DNA from: SIG565 sp045647785
GTDB lineage: Bacteria; Bacillota; Clostridia; Oscillospirales; Acutalibacteraceae
NCBI GenBank assembly: GCA_045647785.1
Contig: JAZRMU010000067.1
Span: forward strand, 1 to 33,711
Reading direction: 5' to 3'
Length of the DNA stretch: 33,711 nt
Position 1 is the first letter of the stretch. Each line of letters opens with the position of its first letter. Shown here piece after piece: positions 8,415-16,224 of this stretch. The position numbers and the translations under genes were made by a program. The notes under the pieces are model-generated. The model ran no database searches, was not told the DNA's origin, and saw only the letters and a program-made list of their open reading frames with translations.

Positions 8415-9777
8415 TACAATTCTCCTTATCTTCTTTTGTTTTTTGCTGTGCATCCTTGAATCCCTCGGTGCTTTCGCGCATAAACAAAATTTTAATTGTC
8501 ATTAAAATAAGTCGTATATCCAACAATATTGAATATCGCTCAATATACATAAGGTCCATTTTAAGCTTATCTTCAGGGCTTGTGTTATACTTGCCGTAAA
8601 TCTGCGCGTAGCCCGTAAGTCCCGCCTTTACGCGGTGGCGCAGATTAAAATCGGGATAGCGCTTTGTATATTCATACACATTTTCAATTCTCTCGGGGCG
8701 AGGGCCCACAAACGACATACTACCAAAAAGAATGTTGAAAAGCTGCGGCAGCTCATCGAGGCGCAAGGGTCTTATCACCCTGCCGACTGCCGTTATGCGC
8801 TTATCCTGCTCGGCTGCGGTTCTGCCGCCGAATTTATCAGCATTCACTATCATCGAACGGAATTTAAGCACATTAAAAATCTCACCGTTTTTAGTAACAC
8901 GGTTTTGCTTAAAAAAAATCGGTCCACCATCGCAAAGCATTATAGACAAAGCAATAATAAACATTATCGGTGAGGTTATTATTATACCAAAAAGCGAAAG
9001 AACAATATCAAAAATACGCTTAATTGCTTGCTGCTCGGCGGTAAGTCCGCGGTTTCGGCACATAAGAACAGGTGCGTCGGTTATCTGAATCGGGTAGCTG
9101 CTGCCAAGGATTATATCGCTGCTTGACGGCAGCACATAAACTCTTTTCGTATTAATATAGCAATACCTTAAAATATCGTGCTTTATGTTTTTATCAATAT
9201 CGCAAATTATAACGCCATCATACCCACCTATCAGCTCTTTTATCTCCTCAACGCTGTAGCGAAGCAAGGAAACACCGCGCGATACCTCAAATCTTTCGGG
9301 AATCTTTGACATTTTGCGGATAAGTGCACCACCCGATGCCTCATCCTCAAATACCGCTATTATGCGGCGAGTCGGATAGAGCTTAAAATAGGACATATTA
9401 AGGCAGTAGCCGCCTACAAACACAATACCTATCTGCATTATTAGACTCAAAAGCATCGGCGACACCGCAGTCATACGGCGGTGCAGTAGGCACAGCTCGA
9501 AATACACTATGAGATTAGTGAACAGCACAGCCAGCGACTGACTGTAGATAATCTCGTGCAAGCGGTTTATACCTATGAGATAACCGCCATAAAGCATATT
9601 AAAGGTTATTAGAAGCACTAAATACGATATCAGCAAAAGACTGCCTGTCATTGTGCCAAACAGGGGCAATGAATAAAACACCTCAAGCACACTGGCAAAC
9701 GAAAACAGCATTGCCGCCGTTAGCGCCAGCTTTAGAAAAAGCATTATACTTTTTCTGAATTTTTTAAAAACTTGCAT
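8407..9777 (-). CDS. Polyprenyl-phosphate sugar phosphotransferase (initiating glycosyltransferase for polysaccharide)
   Basis: Membrane enzyme that puts the first sugar-1-phosphate on undecaprenyl phosphate, starting exopolysaccharide or capsule repeat units. It has 456 residues: four hydrophobic segments in the first 140, a CoA-binding-like soluble middle at about 145-250, then the bacterial sugar transferase domain from KRIFDIVLS near 258 to the end. Core motifs are FKQNRV, KFRSM, RLDELPQLFNI and SFVGPRPE, as in WcaJ/WbaP relatives. The ATG at 9777 follows GAGG five bases upstream; the ATG at 9792 would place that site in the coding region. It is the first gene of a two-gene operon with the nucleotidyltransferase. 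No other polysaccharide genes are adjacent, so the rest of the pathway lies elsewhere. Confidence 0.9.
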   Translation of the reverse strand: MQVFKKFRKSIMLFLKLALTAAMLFSFASVLEVFYSLPLFGTMTGSLLLISYLVLLITFNMLYGGYLIGINRLHEIIYSQSLAVLFTNLIVYFELCLLHRRMTAVSPMLLSLIMQIGIVFVGGYCLNMSYFKLYPTRRIIAVFEDEASGGALIRKMSKIPERFEVSRGVSLLRYSVEEIKELIGGYDGVIICDIDKNIKHDILRYCYINTKRVYVLPSSSDIILGSSYPIQITDAPVLMCRNRGLTAEQQAIKRIFDIVLSLFGIIITSPIMFIIALSIMLCDGGPIFFKQNRVTKNGEIFNVLKFRSMIVNADKFGGRTAAEQDKRITAVGRVIRPLRLDELPQLFNILFGSMSFVGPRPERIENVYEYTKRYPDFNLRHRVKAGLTGYAQIYGKYNTSPEDKLKMDLMYIERYSILLDIRLILMTIKILFMRESTEGFKDAQQKTKEDKENCNE

Positions 9778-9832
9778 TTTTTCCTCACGCAATTTAGCGG
9801 AATAGTTGCAGCTAAATCACAATATTATATTA

Positions 9833-9853
9833 TGTGTGCACAAGGCGCACACA
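9833..9853. repeat. Inverted repeat at the predicted start of the sugar transferase transcript
   Basis: TGTGTGC (9833-9839) and GCACACA (9847-9853) are perfect seven-base arms around a seven-base spacer. They lie where the minus-strand transcript should begin (near 9850), so they could be an operator or a 5' RNA hairpin. Confidence 0.5.
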
Positions 9854-9856
9854 GTT

Positions 9857-9886
9857 AGTATATATAATTTTGATATGATTTGTCAA
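9857..9886 (-). promoter_or_regulatory. Promoter of the sugar transferase operon
   Basis: The minus strand has a perfect TTGACA at 9886-9881 and TATACT at 9862-9857, with 18 bases between them. The predicted start is near 9850. This region also lies directly upstream of the divergent gene starting at 9898. Confidence 0.65.
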
Positions 9887-9897
9887 GTGGGGTAACT

Positions 9898-10566
9898 ATG
9901 TTCACAACATTAAAAATAACAATAAGGCCCAGAAAAAGCCTTTTAGAACGACTGCATTTAGTTAAGAAAAGAAAATTTATAACTACCGAGCACAAGCTGC
10001 TCGATACCACCTTTTACACCACCGTTCTTATAAGCTACTGCCAAGATAACAGTTCGGCTCTGCGCACCTTTCGGCGACGCGCAGATATGCCCGTTATCAC
10101 CGAAAAAAGCGAATGCTACAAAAAAATGGAATACATAGCCTATGCTAATACAGCATTTTTGCTTTATCCGCTAACAGCCAGCGTTGGAATTTATGACCCT
10201 AATGGCGAGCTACCGTTCTTATTGCCCTACCTTGCCTGTAAAAGCAACAGCATAACGGTTTTCACAAGGCGGGAAGGCGAATACACGGCTGCCGCCCAAG
10301 AAATGTATAAGGATTACGGTACACCTGTTATTTTTGTGCCGAATGCAGGGCTACTTAAAAAAGCGGATATACTTTTCACTGCGGCTGCACTTCCCTTTCA
10401 CTTTAACAATCCATCCTTCGGCAATAAAAATATAAGCGATTTTAAACCGACACTGCCTTTTTCAGTTCCCACGCTGCAGCCTGATGCTGATATTTTAGCG
10501 GTTTCGGCAGGGCTTTACTTTGTGGAAAATATAAAGACTGCAAAAAATGTGTTTTTCTCAAAATAA
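9898..10566 (+). CDS. Conserved-looking hypothetical protein, possible Rossmann-like domain
   Basis: 222 residues, function not recognised. There is no signal peptide or membrane helix, and the N-terminus is basic (ITIRPRKSLLERLHLVKKRK). The middle region from about residue 97 (SVGIYDPNGELP, then SITVFTRREGEY, then TPVIFVPN, then ADILFTAAALPF) alternates short beta-like strands with helices, much as a nucleotide- or cofactor-binding Rossmann fold does, but no glycine-rich loop is clear. The ATG at 9898 follows GTGGGG; a TTG at 9880 is in frame but lacks a ribosome binding site. It is divergent from the sugar transferase gene and ends at a two-way terminator shared with ligA. Codon usage matches its neighbours, so it is a real gene rather than a chance frame. 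Confidence 0.75.
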   Translation: MFTTLKITIRPRKSLLERLHLVKKRKFITTEHKLLDTTFYTTVLISYCQDNSSALRTFRRRADMPVITEKSECYKKMEYIAYANTAFLLYPLTASVGIYDPNGELPFLLPYLACKSNSITVFTRREGEYTAAAQEMYKDYGTPVIFVPNAGLLKKADILFTAAALPFHFNNPSFGNKNISDFKPTLPFSVPTLQPDADILAVSAGLYFVENIKTAKNVFFSK

Positions 10567-10614
10567 AAACTCGATAAATTTCGCCACATACTTTAAGGGA
10601 AATTTATCGAGTTT
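10567..10614. terminator. Bidirectional terminator between the 9898 gene and ligA
   Basis: Sixteen-base perfect arms, AAACTCGATAAATTTC (10567-10582) and its complement (10599-10614), with T-rich sequence on both outer sides. It serves the two convergent genes. Confidence 0.9.
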
Positions 10615-10618
10615 ATTT

Positions 10619-12598
10619 TTATTGCATATTTTTAAGCTCTGCTTCGTTTATTACGCGAATACCGAGCGACTGCGCTTTCGCAAGTTTACTTCCCGCATTC
10701 TCTCCGCATAGCAATATATCGGTTTTACTTGATACAGAACCCGTTACTTTAGCGCCGAGTGCTCGCATTTTATCGCCAAGCTCCTCGCGCGAATAATCAG
10801 CAAATGTGCCCGTTATAACAACTGTTTTGCCCGAAAACTCGCTGTCTGTTTCTCCTACCGCCTCGTATTCCGCAAGCGTAACGATTCCGCACAGGTTTTC
10901 AAATTCAGCCTTGTTTTCGTCGATGCCAAACCACCTATAAATTTCGGCATTTATGGTGTCGCCAAAGCCCTCAATACTGCTAAAATCGAACCCTTCCGAA
11001 AGAGCAGCCAAAAGCTTTTCAGCGCTGCCCTTAAATTCCGCCTCGATTATTCGCGCAGCGTTTTTACCGAGCAAGGGAATATTAACCGCAACAAGCAGAT
11101 TAGAAAGCGATGTTTTCCGCGCCTTTTCTACCGATTCAATAAGATTATTATACGACTTTTCACCGAAGCCCTCGAGGGCAATGATTTGTTCGCGGTAGCG
11201 GTCGAGTGAAAAAATATCGGAAAGATTGTTTATAAACCTAAGCGCCACAAATTTTTCGAGGGTAGACTCACTCAATCCCTCAATATTCATTGCAGCCTTA
11301 CTTACAAAATGAGTGTATTTTTTTATTTGCTTACCTGCGCAGTTGCTGTTGCCGCAATAGAGAACCCGAATTTCACCATCGGCATTCTCATTTGTTTTAA
11401 TGCGGGTCGGTTCACCGCAAATCGGGCACACGGCAGGATAATCTAGCCTATATTCGCCACTTAAATCAGCAGTTAAATTCTGCTCAACATGGGGAATTAT
11501 CATATTGCGCTTTGAAACTAAAATTTCATCGCCCTCTTGAAGCCTTAAATTTTCAACAAAGGTCATATTATGAAGGCTTGCACGGCTAACCTCGGTGTTA
11601 TCAATTTCCACAGAATCGAAAACCGCAATTGGGGTTAACTGTCCTGTGCGGGATATATTCCAGATAATATCGCGAAGTGTCGTTTTAAAATGCGGGTCGC
11701 CGAACTTAAAGGCGATTCCGTCCTTAAAATGGTGGCTTGTCTTACCCTGTGCCGCGCAAAATGCGACATCATCAAACGAGAAAACAATACCGTCTATCGG
11801 GTAGCCCTTTTTATTTGCCATTTCTTTAAGCGCCATTATTTTTTCGGTAGTGGTCTCTATCGTGTCCTCTCCGCCAAGCAGCTTTATATCTATCATTTCA
11901 AAACCCATTTCGGCAAGCTTTTTAAGGCGCTCTGTCTTAAGCTGGATATCTTCCATACCCCCCAGCACATTAAACGGAATAAACTTAACCGACCTTCCGG
12001 CGCACACCGCCGAATCGAGCTGCCTTACCGAGCCCGCAGCTAAATTACGGGGGGTTGAATATTTTTCCTCATCATTATCAATACTTTCATTGATACGGTT
12101 AAAGGTTTCAATATCTATAAACGCTTCACCGCTTACCACAAGAGTGCCGCTATAATTAATCTTTTTAGGAATATTAGAGAACACCTTGGCGTTATGGGTA
12201 ATAACCTCGCCCTCATTACCGTCGCCTCTTGTAGCCGCCTCGGATATCTCCCCGTTTCGATACGTGATTTTAACGGTAAGACCGTCTAGCTTTAAAGCCA
12301 AATATCCGTTTTCACGCTTTGCCATAGCCAGCACATCGGCCGCATTTTTAGTTTTTGCGAGGCTTAACAGCGGTATATCGTGAGCAGTTTTTTGCAGCGC
12401 ACTCAAAACCTCATAGCCTGCACGCTGTGTGGGCGAATTAGGCAGAATATACCCTGTGCTTTTTTCAAGCTCCGATAATTCATCAAAAAGTGCATCAAAC
12501 TGCGCATCGGATATACTTGGGTTATTCTTGTTATAATACTCATCCGAGCATTTGTTTAAGAAAGCAACAAGCTCTTCAATTCTTGACTTTTGTTCCAT
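10619..12598 (-). CDS. ligA: NAD-dependent DNA ligase
   Basis: Seals nicks in duplex DNA with NAD, acting in replication and repair. It has 659 residues, close to the usual 660-670. Order: Ia domain 1-75; adenylation domain with the lysine nucleophile in KLDG at 103-106 and ATRGDG at 122-127; OB fold from about 310 (SRTGQLTPIAVF); Cys4 zinc finger (C391, C394, C415, C420); helix-hairpin-helix domain at about 430-570; C-terminal BRCT domain at about 580-658 (KTVVITGTF). The adenylation domain is divergent in places, for example TSHHFKDGIAFKFGD where typical LigA has a Trp and KFP, so a second, paralogous ligase is possible. The ATG at 12598 has GGAGG six bases upstream. It is a single-gene unit with its own extended -10 promoter. 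Confidence 0.93.
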   Translation of the reverse strand: MEQKSRIEELVAFLNKCSDEYYNKNNPSISDAQFDALFDELSELEKSTGYILPNSPTQRAGYEVLSALQKTAHDIPLLSLAKTKNAADVLAMAKRENGYLALKLDGLTVKITYRNGEISEAATRGDGNEGEVITHNAKVFSNIPKKINYSGTLVVSGEAFIDIETFNRINESIDNDEEKYSTPRNLAAGSVRQLDSAVCAGRSVKFIPFNVLGGMEDIQLKTERLKKLAEMGFEMIDIKLLGGEDTIETTTEKIMALKEMANKKGYPIDGIVFSFDDVAFCAAQGKTSHHFKDGIAFKFGDPHFKTTLRDIIWNISRTGQLTPIAVFDSVEIDNTEVSRASLHNMTFVENLRLQEGDEILVSKRNMIIPHVEQNLTADLSGEYRLDYPAVCPICGEPTRIKTNENADGEIRVLYCGNSNCAGKQIKKYTHFVSKAAMNIEGLSESTLEKFVALRFINNLSDIFSLDRYREQIIALEGFGEKSYNNLIESVEKARKTSLSNLLVAVNIPLLGKNAARIIEAEFKGSAEKLLAALSEGFDFSSIEGFGDTINAEIYRWFGIDENKAEFENLCGIVTLAEYEAVGETDSEFSGKTVVITGTFADYSREELGDKMRALGAKVTGSVSSKTDILLCGENAGSKLAKAQSLGIRVINEAELKNMQ

Positions 12599-12627
12599 AA
12601 AAAGCCTCCAAATTTTATTACAAAATC

Positions 12628-12636
12628 ATTATACCA
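12628..12636 (-). promoter_or_regulatory. Extended -10 promoter of ligA
   Basis: The minus strand reads TGGTATAAT, 29 bases before the ligA start codon. The -35 region is only T-rich. Confidence 0.55.
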
Positions 12637-12705
12637 CATTCCCGCTAATAAAAAAACTAACTTTTTGAAATATTTTCTAAATTTAACCAAATATTCATAA
12701 TTTTA

Positions 12706-12714
12706 TGATATAAT
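12706..12714 (+). promoter_or_regulatory. Extended -10 promoter of the ABC transporter gene
   Basis: TGATATAAT at 12706-12714 is an extended -10 box 30 bases before the start at 12745. No good -35 box is visible. Confidence 0.55.
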
Positions 12715-12744
12715 AACTTTGAATTAAGTAATATGAGGTGTAAT

Positions 12745-15393
12745 ATGCTTAGACTTAAAAAGATTACAAAGGACTACAAAATCGCTAACACTAGCGTGCG
12801 TGCACTCAATAAAGTGAGTATTGATTTTCGAAGTAACGAATTCGTATCGGTGCTAGGTCAATCAGGCTGCGGCAAAACGACGCTACTGAATATCATAGGC
12901 GGACTTGACGCTTACACGAGCGGCGACCTTGTTATCGGCGGAGTTTCAACAAAAAAATACCGCGACCGCGATTGGGATATTTATCGCAACCACAAGGTTG
13001 GCTTTATTTTCCAAAGCTACAACCTTATCCCCCACCAAAGCGTGTTGCGCAATGTTGAGCTTGCTCTCACACTTTCGGGAGTATCAAGAAAGGAACGACG
13101 TGCAAAAGCCATTGAGGCACTGACCACAGTAGGTCTTGGCGACCAGCTGCACAAGAAGCCCAATCAGATGTCGGGTGGTCAGATGCAGCGTGTTGCGATA
13201 GCGCGAGCACTTATCAATAACCCGCAAATCCTGCTCGCCGACGAGCCGACAGGTGCGCTCGACTCGGCTACAAGTCTACAGGTAATGGAGCTTTTAAAGC
13301 AGATTGCCAATGACCGACTTGTGATTATGGTTACCCATAACCCGGAGCTTGCCGAAGCCTACTCTACCCGTATTATCCGTCTGCTTGATGGCGAAATTAT
13401 AAGCGACTCTAATCCGTTAACCCCCGAGGAGCTGGACGAAGCGGAGGCTATAGAGGCGGCAGAAAAGCCGAAAAAGAAAAAGAGAAAGGTTAAAGCGGCT
13501 TCAATGTCGTTTACTACCGCCCTTTCCTTAAGCTTTAATAACCTTATGACCAAAAAGGCAAGAACCTTTATGACCTCCTTTGCAGGAAGCATAGGCATTA
13601 TAGGTATTGCACTTATTTTATCACTTTCCAACGGCATTCAGCTTTATATCAACAAGGTGCAGGAGGATACTCTTTCCTCCTACCCGTTAACCCTTGAGGA
13701 AACTACCCTTGATATGGCGGGTATGATGACCTCAATGATTGGTGCTGTCGAAAATGCACCCGAAAAAGAGGAGAATAAAATCTACTCCAACAATATTATG
13801 ACCGATATGCTTTCTGCGGTATCAAAAGGTGCTACCGAAAACAACCTTGCAGATTTTAAGATTTATCTTGAAAGCGGCAATTCGGGTATTGAGGAGCTGG
13901 TGTCCGATATTAAATACGGCTACTCCACCCAAATGAATATATATAAAGCAGATACAACAAACGGAATTTATCAGGTAAACCCCGGCAAGGTGTTTGATAC
14001 ACTGGGCTTCGGCAATATGGGCGGAGAAAGTGGCTCGCTTATGGGTGCTGCCGGCACTATGAGCAACACCGATGTCTGGAGCGAGCTTATTGGCAACAAC
14101 GATTTACTTGCAACTCAATACGAGGTGCTTGCGGGTAAAATGCCCGAGAGCTACAACGAGGTTGTTGTTATTGTTGATAAGGATAACACTATAAGCGACT
14201 ACACCCTCTACACACTTGGTCTTCGCGACGAAGCCGAGCTTGAAGAAATGTCAAAGGCTATTCTTAATGGTGAAAAGTTTGATTCTTCGGTTACAAGCTA
14301 CACCTATGATGATATACTAAACCTCAGATTTAAACTGCTTATCAACACCGATTACTACGCTAAAAATGGCAACATCTGGGAGGATAAGCAAAAAGACGAA
14401 TTGTATATGACGGCTACCGTAAACAACGCCACCGAAATAAAGGTTGTTGGTATTTTAAGACCTTCGGGCGATACCTCTACAGGCACTATGGGCGGCAGAG
14501 TCGGCTTTACCAAAGAGCTTACCGAGTATTTGATAAACAAGGTAAATGACAGCCAAATAGTTAAAGAACAAAACGAAAATCCGACTGTAGATGTATTTTC
14601 GGGACTTAAATTCCCCGAGGATAAGGAATATACCCTTGAGGACATTAAGGCTTTCGCTGCAACCCTCCCCGCCGAACAGCAAATGCAGCTTAATATGTCA
14701 ATAATGCAGATGCAGCAAAACGGTATGAGTGATGAGCGAATTGCCGAGATGCTTGCAAGCTCCATATTTAAAAGCTCTGACTCAACACTTGAGGATAATC
14801 TAAAGAAAATGGGTGTGGCTTCGCTCAATGAGCCCAGCACCATAAACATCTACCCCAAAGACTTTGAGGCAAAGGAAAAAATCACCGCAATTATCGAAAA
14901 CTACAACAATTCGGTTGACGAAGAAAGCCGAATCACCTACACCGATTATGTTGGAATTATGATGTCCTCGGTTACAACAATTATTTCGGCAATCAGCTAT
15001 ATTCTTATCGCCTTCGTGGCTATCAGCCTTGTGGTTTCATCGATTATGATTGGCATTATAACCTATATTTCGGTTCTTGAGCGCACAAAGGAAATTGGTA
15101 TACTGCGTGCAATCGGTGCCTCAAAGCGCGATATTTCCCGCGTTTTCAATGCCGAAACCTTAATTATCGGTCTTGTTGCGGGCGTTATAGGTATTGGCGG
15201 TACACTTCTGCTGATTATACCGATAAATGCCATTATTCAGCACATTGCTGAAATTTCCGCATCCGCACAGCTACCGCCAACAGCAGCCGTTGTTCTTGTT
15301 GGAATAAGTATGCTGCTCACCTTTATTTCAGGTTTGTTTCCCTCGCGTGTTGCAGCTAACAAGGACCCCGTTGTTGCCCTTCGATCAGAATAA
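12745..15393 (+). CDS. ABC transporter, ATPase fused to MacB/FtsX-type permease
   Basis: 882-residue membrane protein. The N-terminal ATPase (about 1-225) has Walker A GQSGCGKTT, the signature MSGGQMQR and Walker B ILLADEPTGALD, in the LolD/MacB class. A charged linker (KPKKKKRKVK) leads to the first membrane helix near 280 (SIGIIGIALILSLSNG), a large extracytoplasmic domain of about 430 residues, and three C-terminal helices in an FtsX domain (ERTKEIGILRAIGASKRDI). Proteins of this type act as mechanotransmission machines, exporting peptides or working on envelope processes, rather than as simple importers. The ATG at 12745 has GAGGTG upstream; the in-frame ATG at 12733 overlaps that site. 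The PAP2 gene follows after 17 bases, so the two probably form an operon. The substrate is not known. Confidence 0.9.
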   Translation: MLRLKKITKDYKIANTSVRALNKVSIDFRSNEFVSVLGQSGCGKTTLLNIIGGLDAYTSGDLVIGGVSTKKYRDRDWDIYRNHKVGFIFQSYNLIPHQSVLRNVELALTLSGVSRKERRAKAIEALTTVGLGDQLHKKPNQMSGGQMQRVAIARALINNPQILLADEPTGALDSATSLQVMELLKQIANDRLVIMVTHNPELAEAYSTRIIRLLDGEIISDSNPLTPEELDEAEAIEAAEKPKKKKRKVKAASMSFTTALSLSFNNLMTKKARTFMTSFAGSIGIIGIALILSLSNGIQLYINKVQEDTLSSYPLTLEETTLDMAGMMTSMIGAVENAPEKEENKIYSNNIMTDMLSAVSKGATENNLADFKIYLESGNSGIEELVSDIKYGYSTQMNIYKADTTNGIYQVNPGKVFDTLGFGNMGGESGSLMGAAGTMSNTDVWSELIGNNDLLATQYEVLAGKMPESYNEVVVIVDKDNTISDYTLYTLGLRDEAELEEMSKAILNGEKFDSSVTSYTYDDILNLRFKLLINTDYYAKNGNIWEDKQKDELYMTATVNNATEIKVVGILRPSGDTSTGTMGGRVGFTKELTEYLINKVNDSQIVKEQNENPTVDVFSGLKFPEDKEYTLEDIKAFAATLPAEQQMQLNMSIMQMQQNGMSDERIAEMLASSIFKSSDSTLEDNLKKMGVASLNEPSTINIYPKDFEAKEKITAIIENYNNSVDEESRITYTDYVGIMMSSVTTIISAISYILIAFVAISLVVSSIMIGIITYISVLERTKEIGILRAIGASKRDISRVFNAETLIIGLVAGVIGIGGTLLLIIPINAIIQHIAEISASAQLPPTAAVVLVGISMLLTFISGLFPSRVAANKDPVVALRSE

Positions 15394-15410
15394 ATTTTAC
15401 TAGGAGTACT

Positions 15411-16079
15411 ATGAAACAACTTTTCAGTAAACTCGGGCAGTACACCCTGCTGCCTAAAAAGCATCCCGAAAAAACAGATTTTTCTCACGCTTTTTATGTG
15501 CTCGTGCTGCCTATATATTTAATCTCGTTTTTTATAACAGAAGCCATCGTTACCGATAATTATTGGGTTTCGTATATGTCTATAGACGATAAAATACCGT
15601 TTTTGGAAGGCTTTTTGATACCCTACTATATTTGGTATCCTTTTATGGGTGTTATGGGTGTTTATCTTTTGTTTTGCGACGGCAAGGCCTTTAAAAAATT
15701 TATGAGCTTTATCGGCATTAGCTTTATGACAGCTATCGTGTTTTTCCTCATATTCCCAAATGGTCAGAATCTACGCCCCGAAATATTCGAACGCGATAAT
15801 ATTTTCACCCGTGCGATAGCAGGGCTGTATATTGCCGATACTAATACAAATGTGCTGCCGAGTCTGCATGTTGTAGGCTCATTTGCAGTACCCTTTGCAG
15901 CGCAAAACTGCAAAAAACTCAACAAGCCTTGGCTTATCATAATACTCTATGCGATAGCCATTTTAATTAGCCTTTCAACAGTGTTTATAAAACAGCATTC
16001 GCTGCTCGATGTTATTGTCGCAGTGCCCTATTCGGTGGCATTTTACTTTTTGGTTTACAAGGTTATTTTCAAAGAATAA
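15411..16079 (+). CDS. PAP2-family membrane phosphatase
   Basis: 222-residue protein with about six hydrophobic segments, related to PAP2-type lipid phosphatases. Visible motifs are GQNLRP near residue 120, PSLHV near 148 (the PSGH motif of the superfamily with Leu for Gly), and KQHSLLDV near 194, containing the conserved His and Asp. The variant motifs are typical of the PAP2_3 (inositolphosphotransferase-like) branch, so the substrate may be a polyprenyl pyrophosphate or a phospholipid headgroup. The ATG at 15411 has AGGAG upstream. It follows the ABC transporter gene by 17 bases and ends in a strong terminator, making a two-gene envelope-related unit. Confidence 0.85.
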   Translation: MKQLFSKLGQYTLLPKKHPEKTDFSHAFYVLVLPIYLISFFITEAIVTDNYWVSYMSIDDKIPFLEGFLIPYYIWYPFMGVMGVYLLFCDGKAFKKFMSFIGISFMTAIVFFLIFPNGQNLRPEIFERDNIFTRAIAGLYIADTNTNVLPSLHVVGSFAVPFAAQNCKKLNKPWLIIILYAIAILISLSTVFIKQHSLLDVIVAVPYSVAFYFLVYKVIFKE

Positions 16080-16105
16080 AAAAGCGCTCTGTCGAGCGCT
16101 TTTTT
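16078..16105 (+). terminator. Intrinsic terminator after the PAP2 gene
   Basis: Arms AAAAAAGCGCTC (16078-16089) and GAGCGCTTTTTT (16094-16105) around a four-base loop. It starts within the stop codon of the PAP2 gene. Confidence 0.93.
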
Positions 16106-16141
16106 ATTCAGCAAAATCCAAAATTTTTCTGTAAAATTCGC

Positions 16142-16155
16142 GTTAAAATTTTAAC
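16142..16155. promoter_or_regulatory. Rex-like operator upstream of the pfl promoter
   Basis: GTTAAAATTTTAAC is a perfect 14-base palindrome seven bases upstream of the pfl -35 box. It contains GTTAA-N4-TTAAC, the core of the clostridial Rex site TTGTTAA-N4-TTAACAA; the outer TT/AA pairs are only partly matched. Rex senses the NADH/NAD ratio and controls fermentation genes in related bacteria. Binding is inferred. Confidence 0.5.
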
Positions 16156-16162
16156 AGTCATA

Positions 16163-16191
16163 TTGACCTTATACTATATATATGATATTAT
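16163..16191 (+). promoter_or_regulatory. Promoter of the pfl operon
   Basis: TTGACC (16163-16168), 17 bases, TATTAT (16186-16191). The start is predicted near 16198, 27 bases before the first start codon. Confidence 0.65.
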
Positions 16192-16224
16192 ATCTTGTGT
16201 ATGACAAAATAAAGGGGAATTACG

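Noticed and set aside
14355..14849. Minus-strand open frame of 164 codons inside the ABC transporter gene
   Set aside because: Antisense shadow of a confidently identified gene; Ser- and Ile-rich composition typical of reversed codons.
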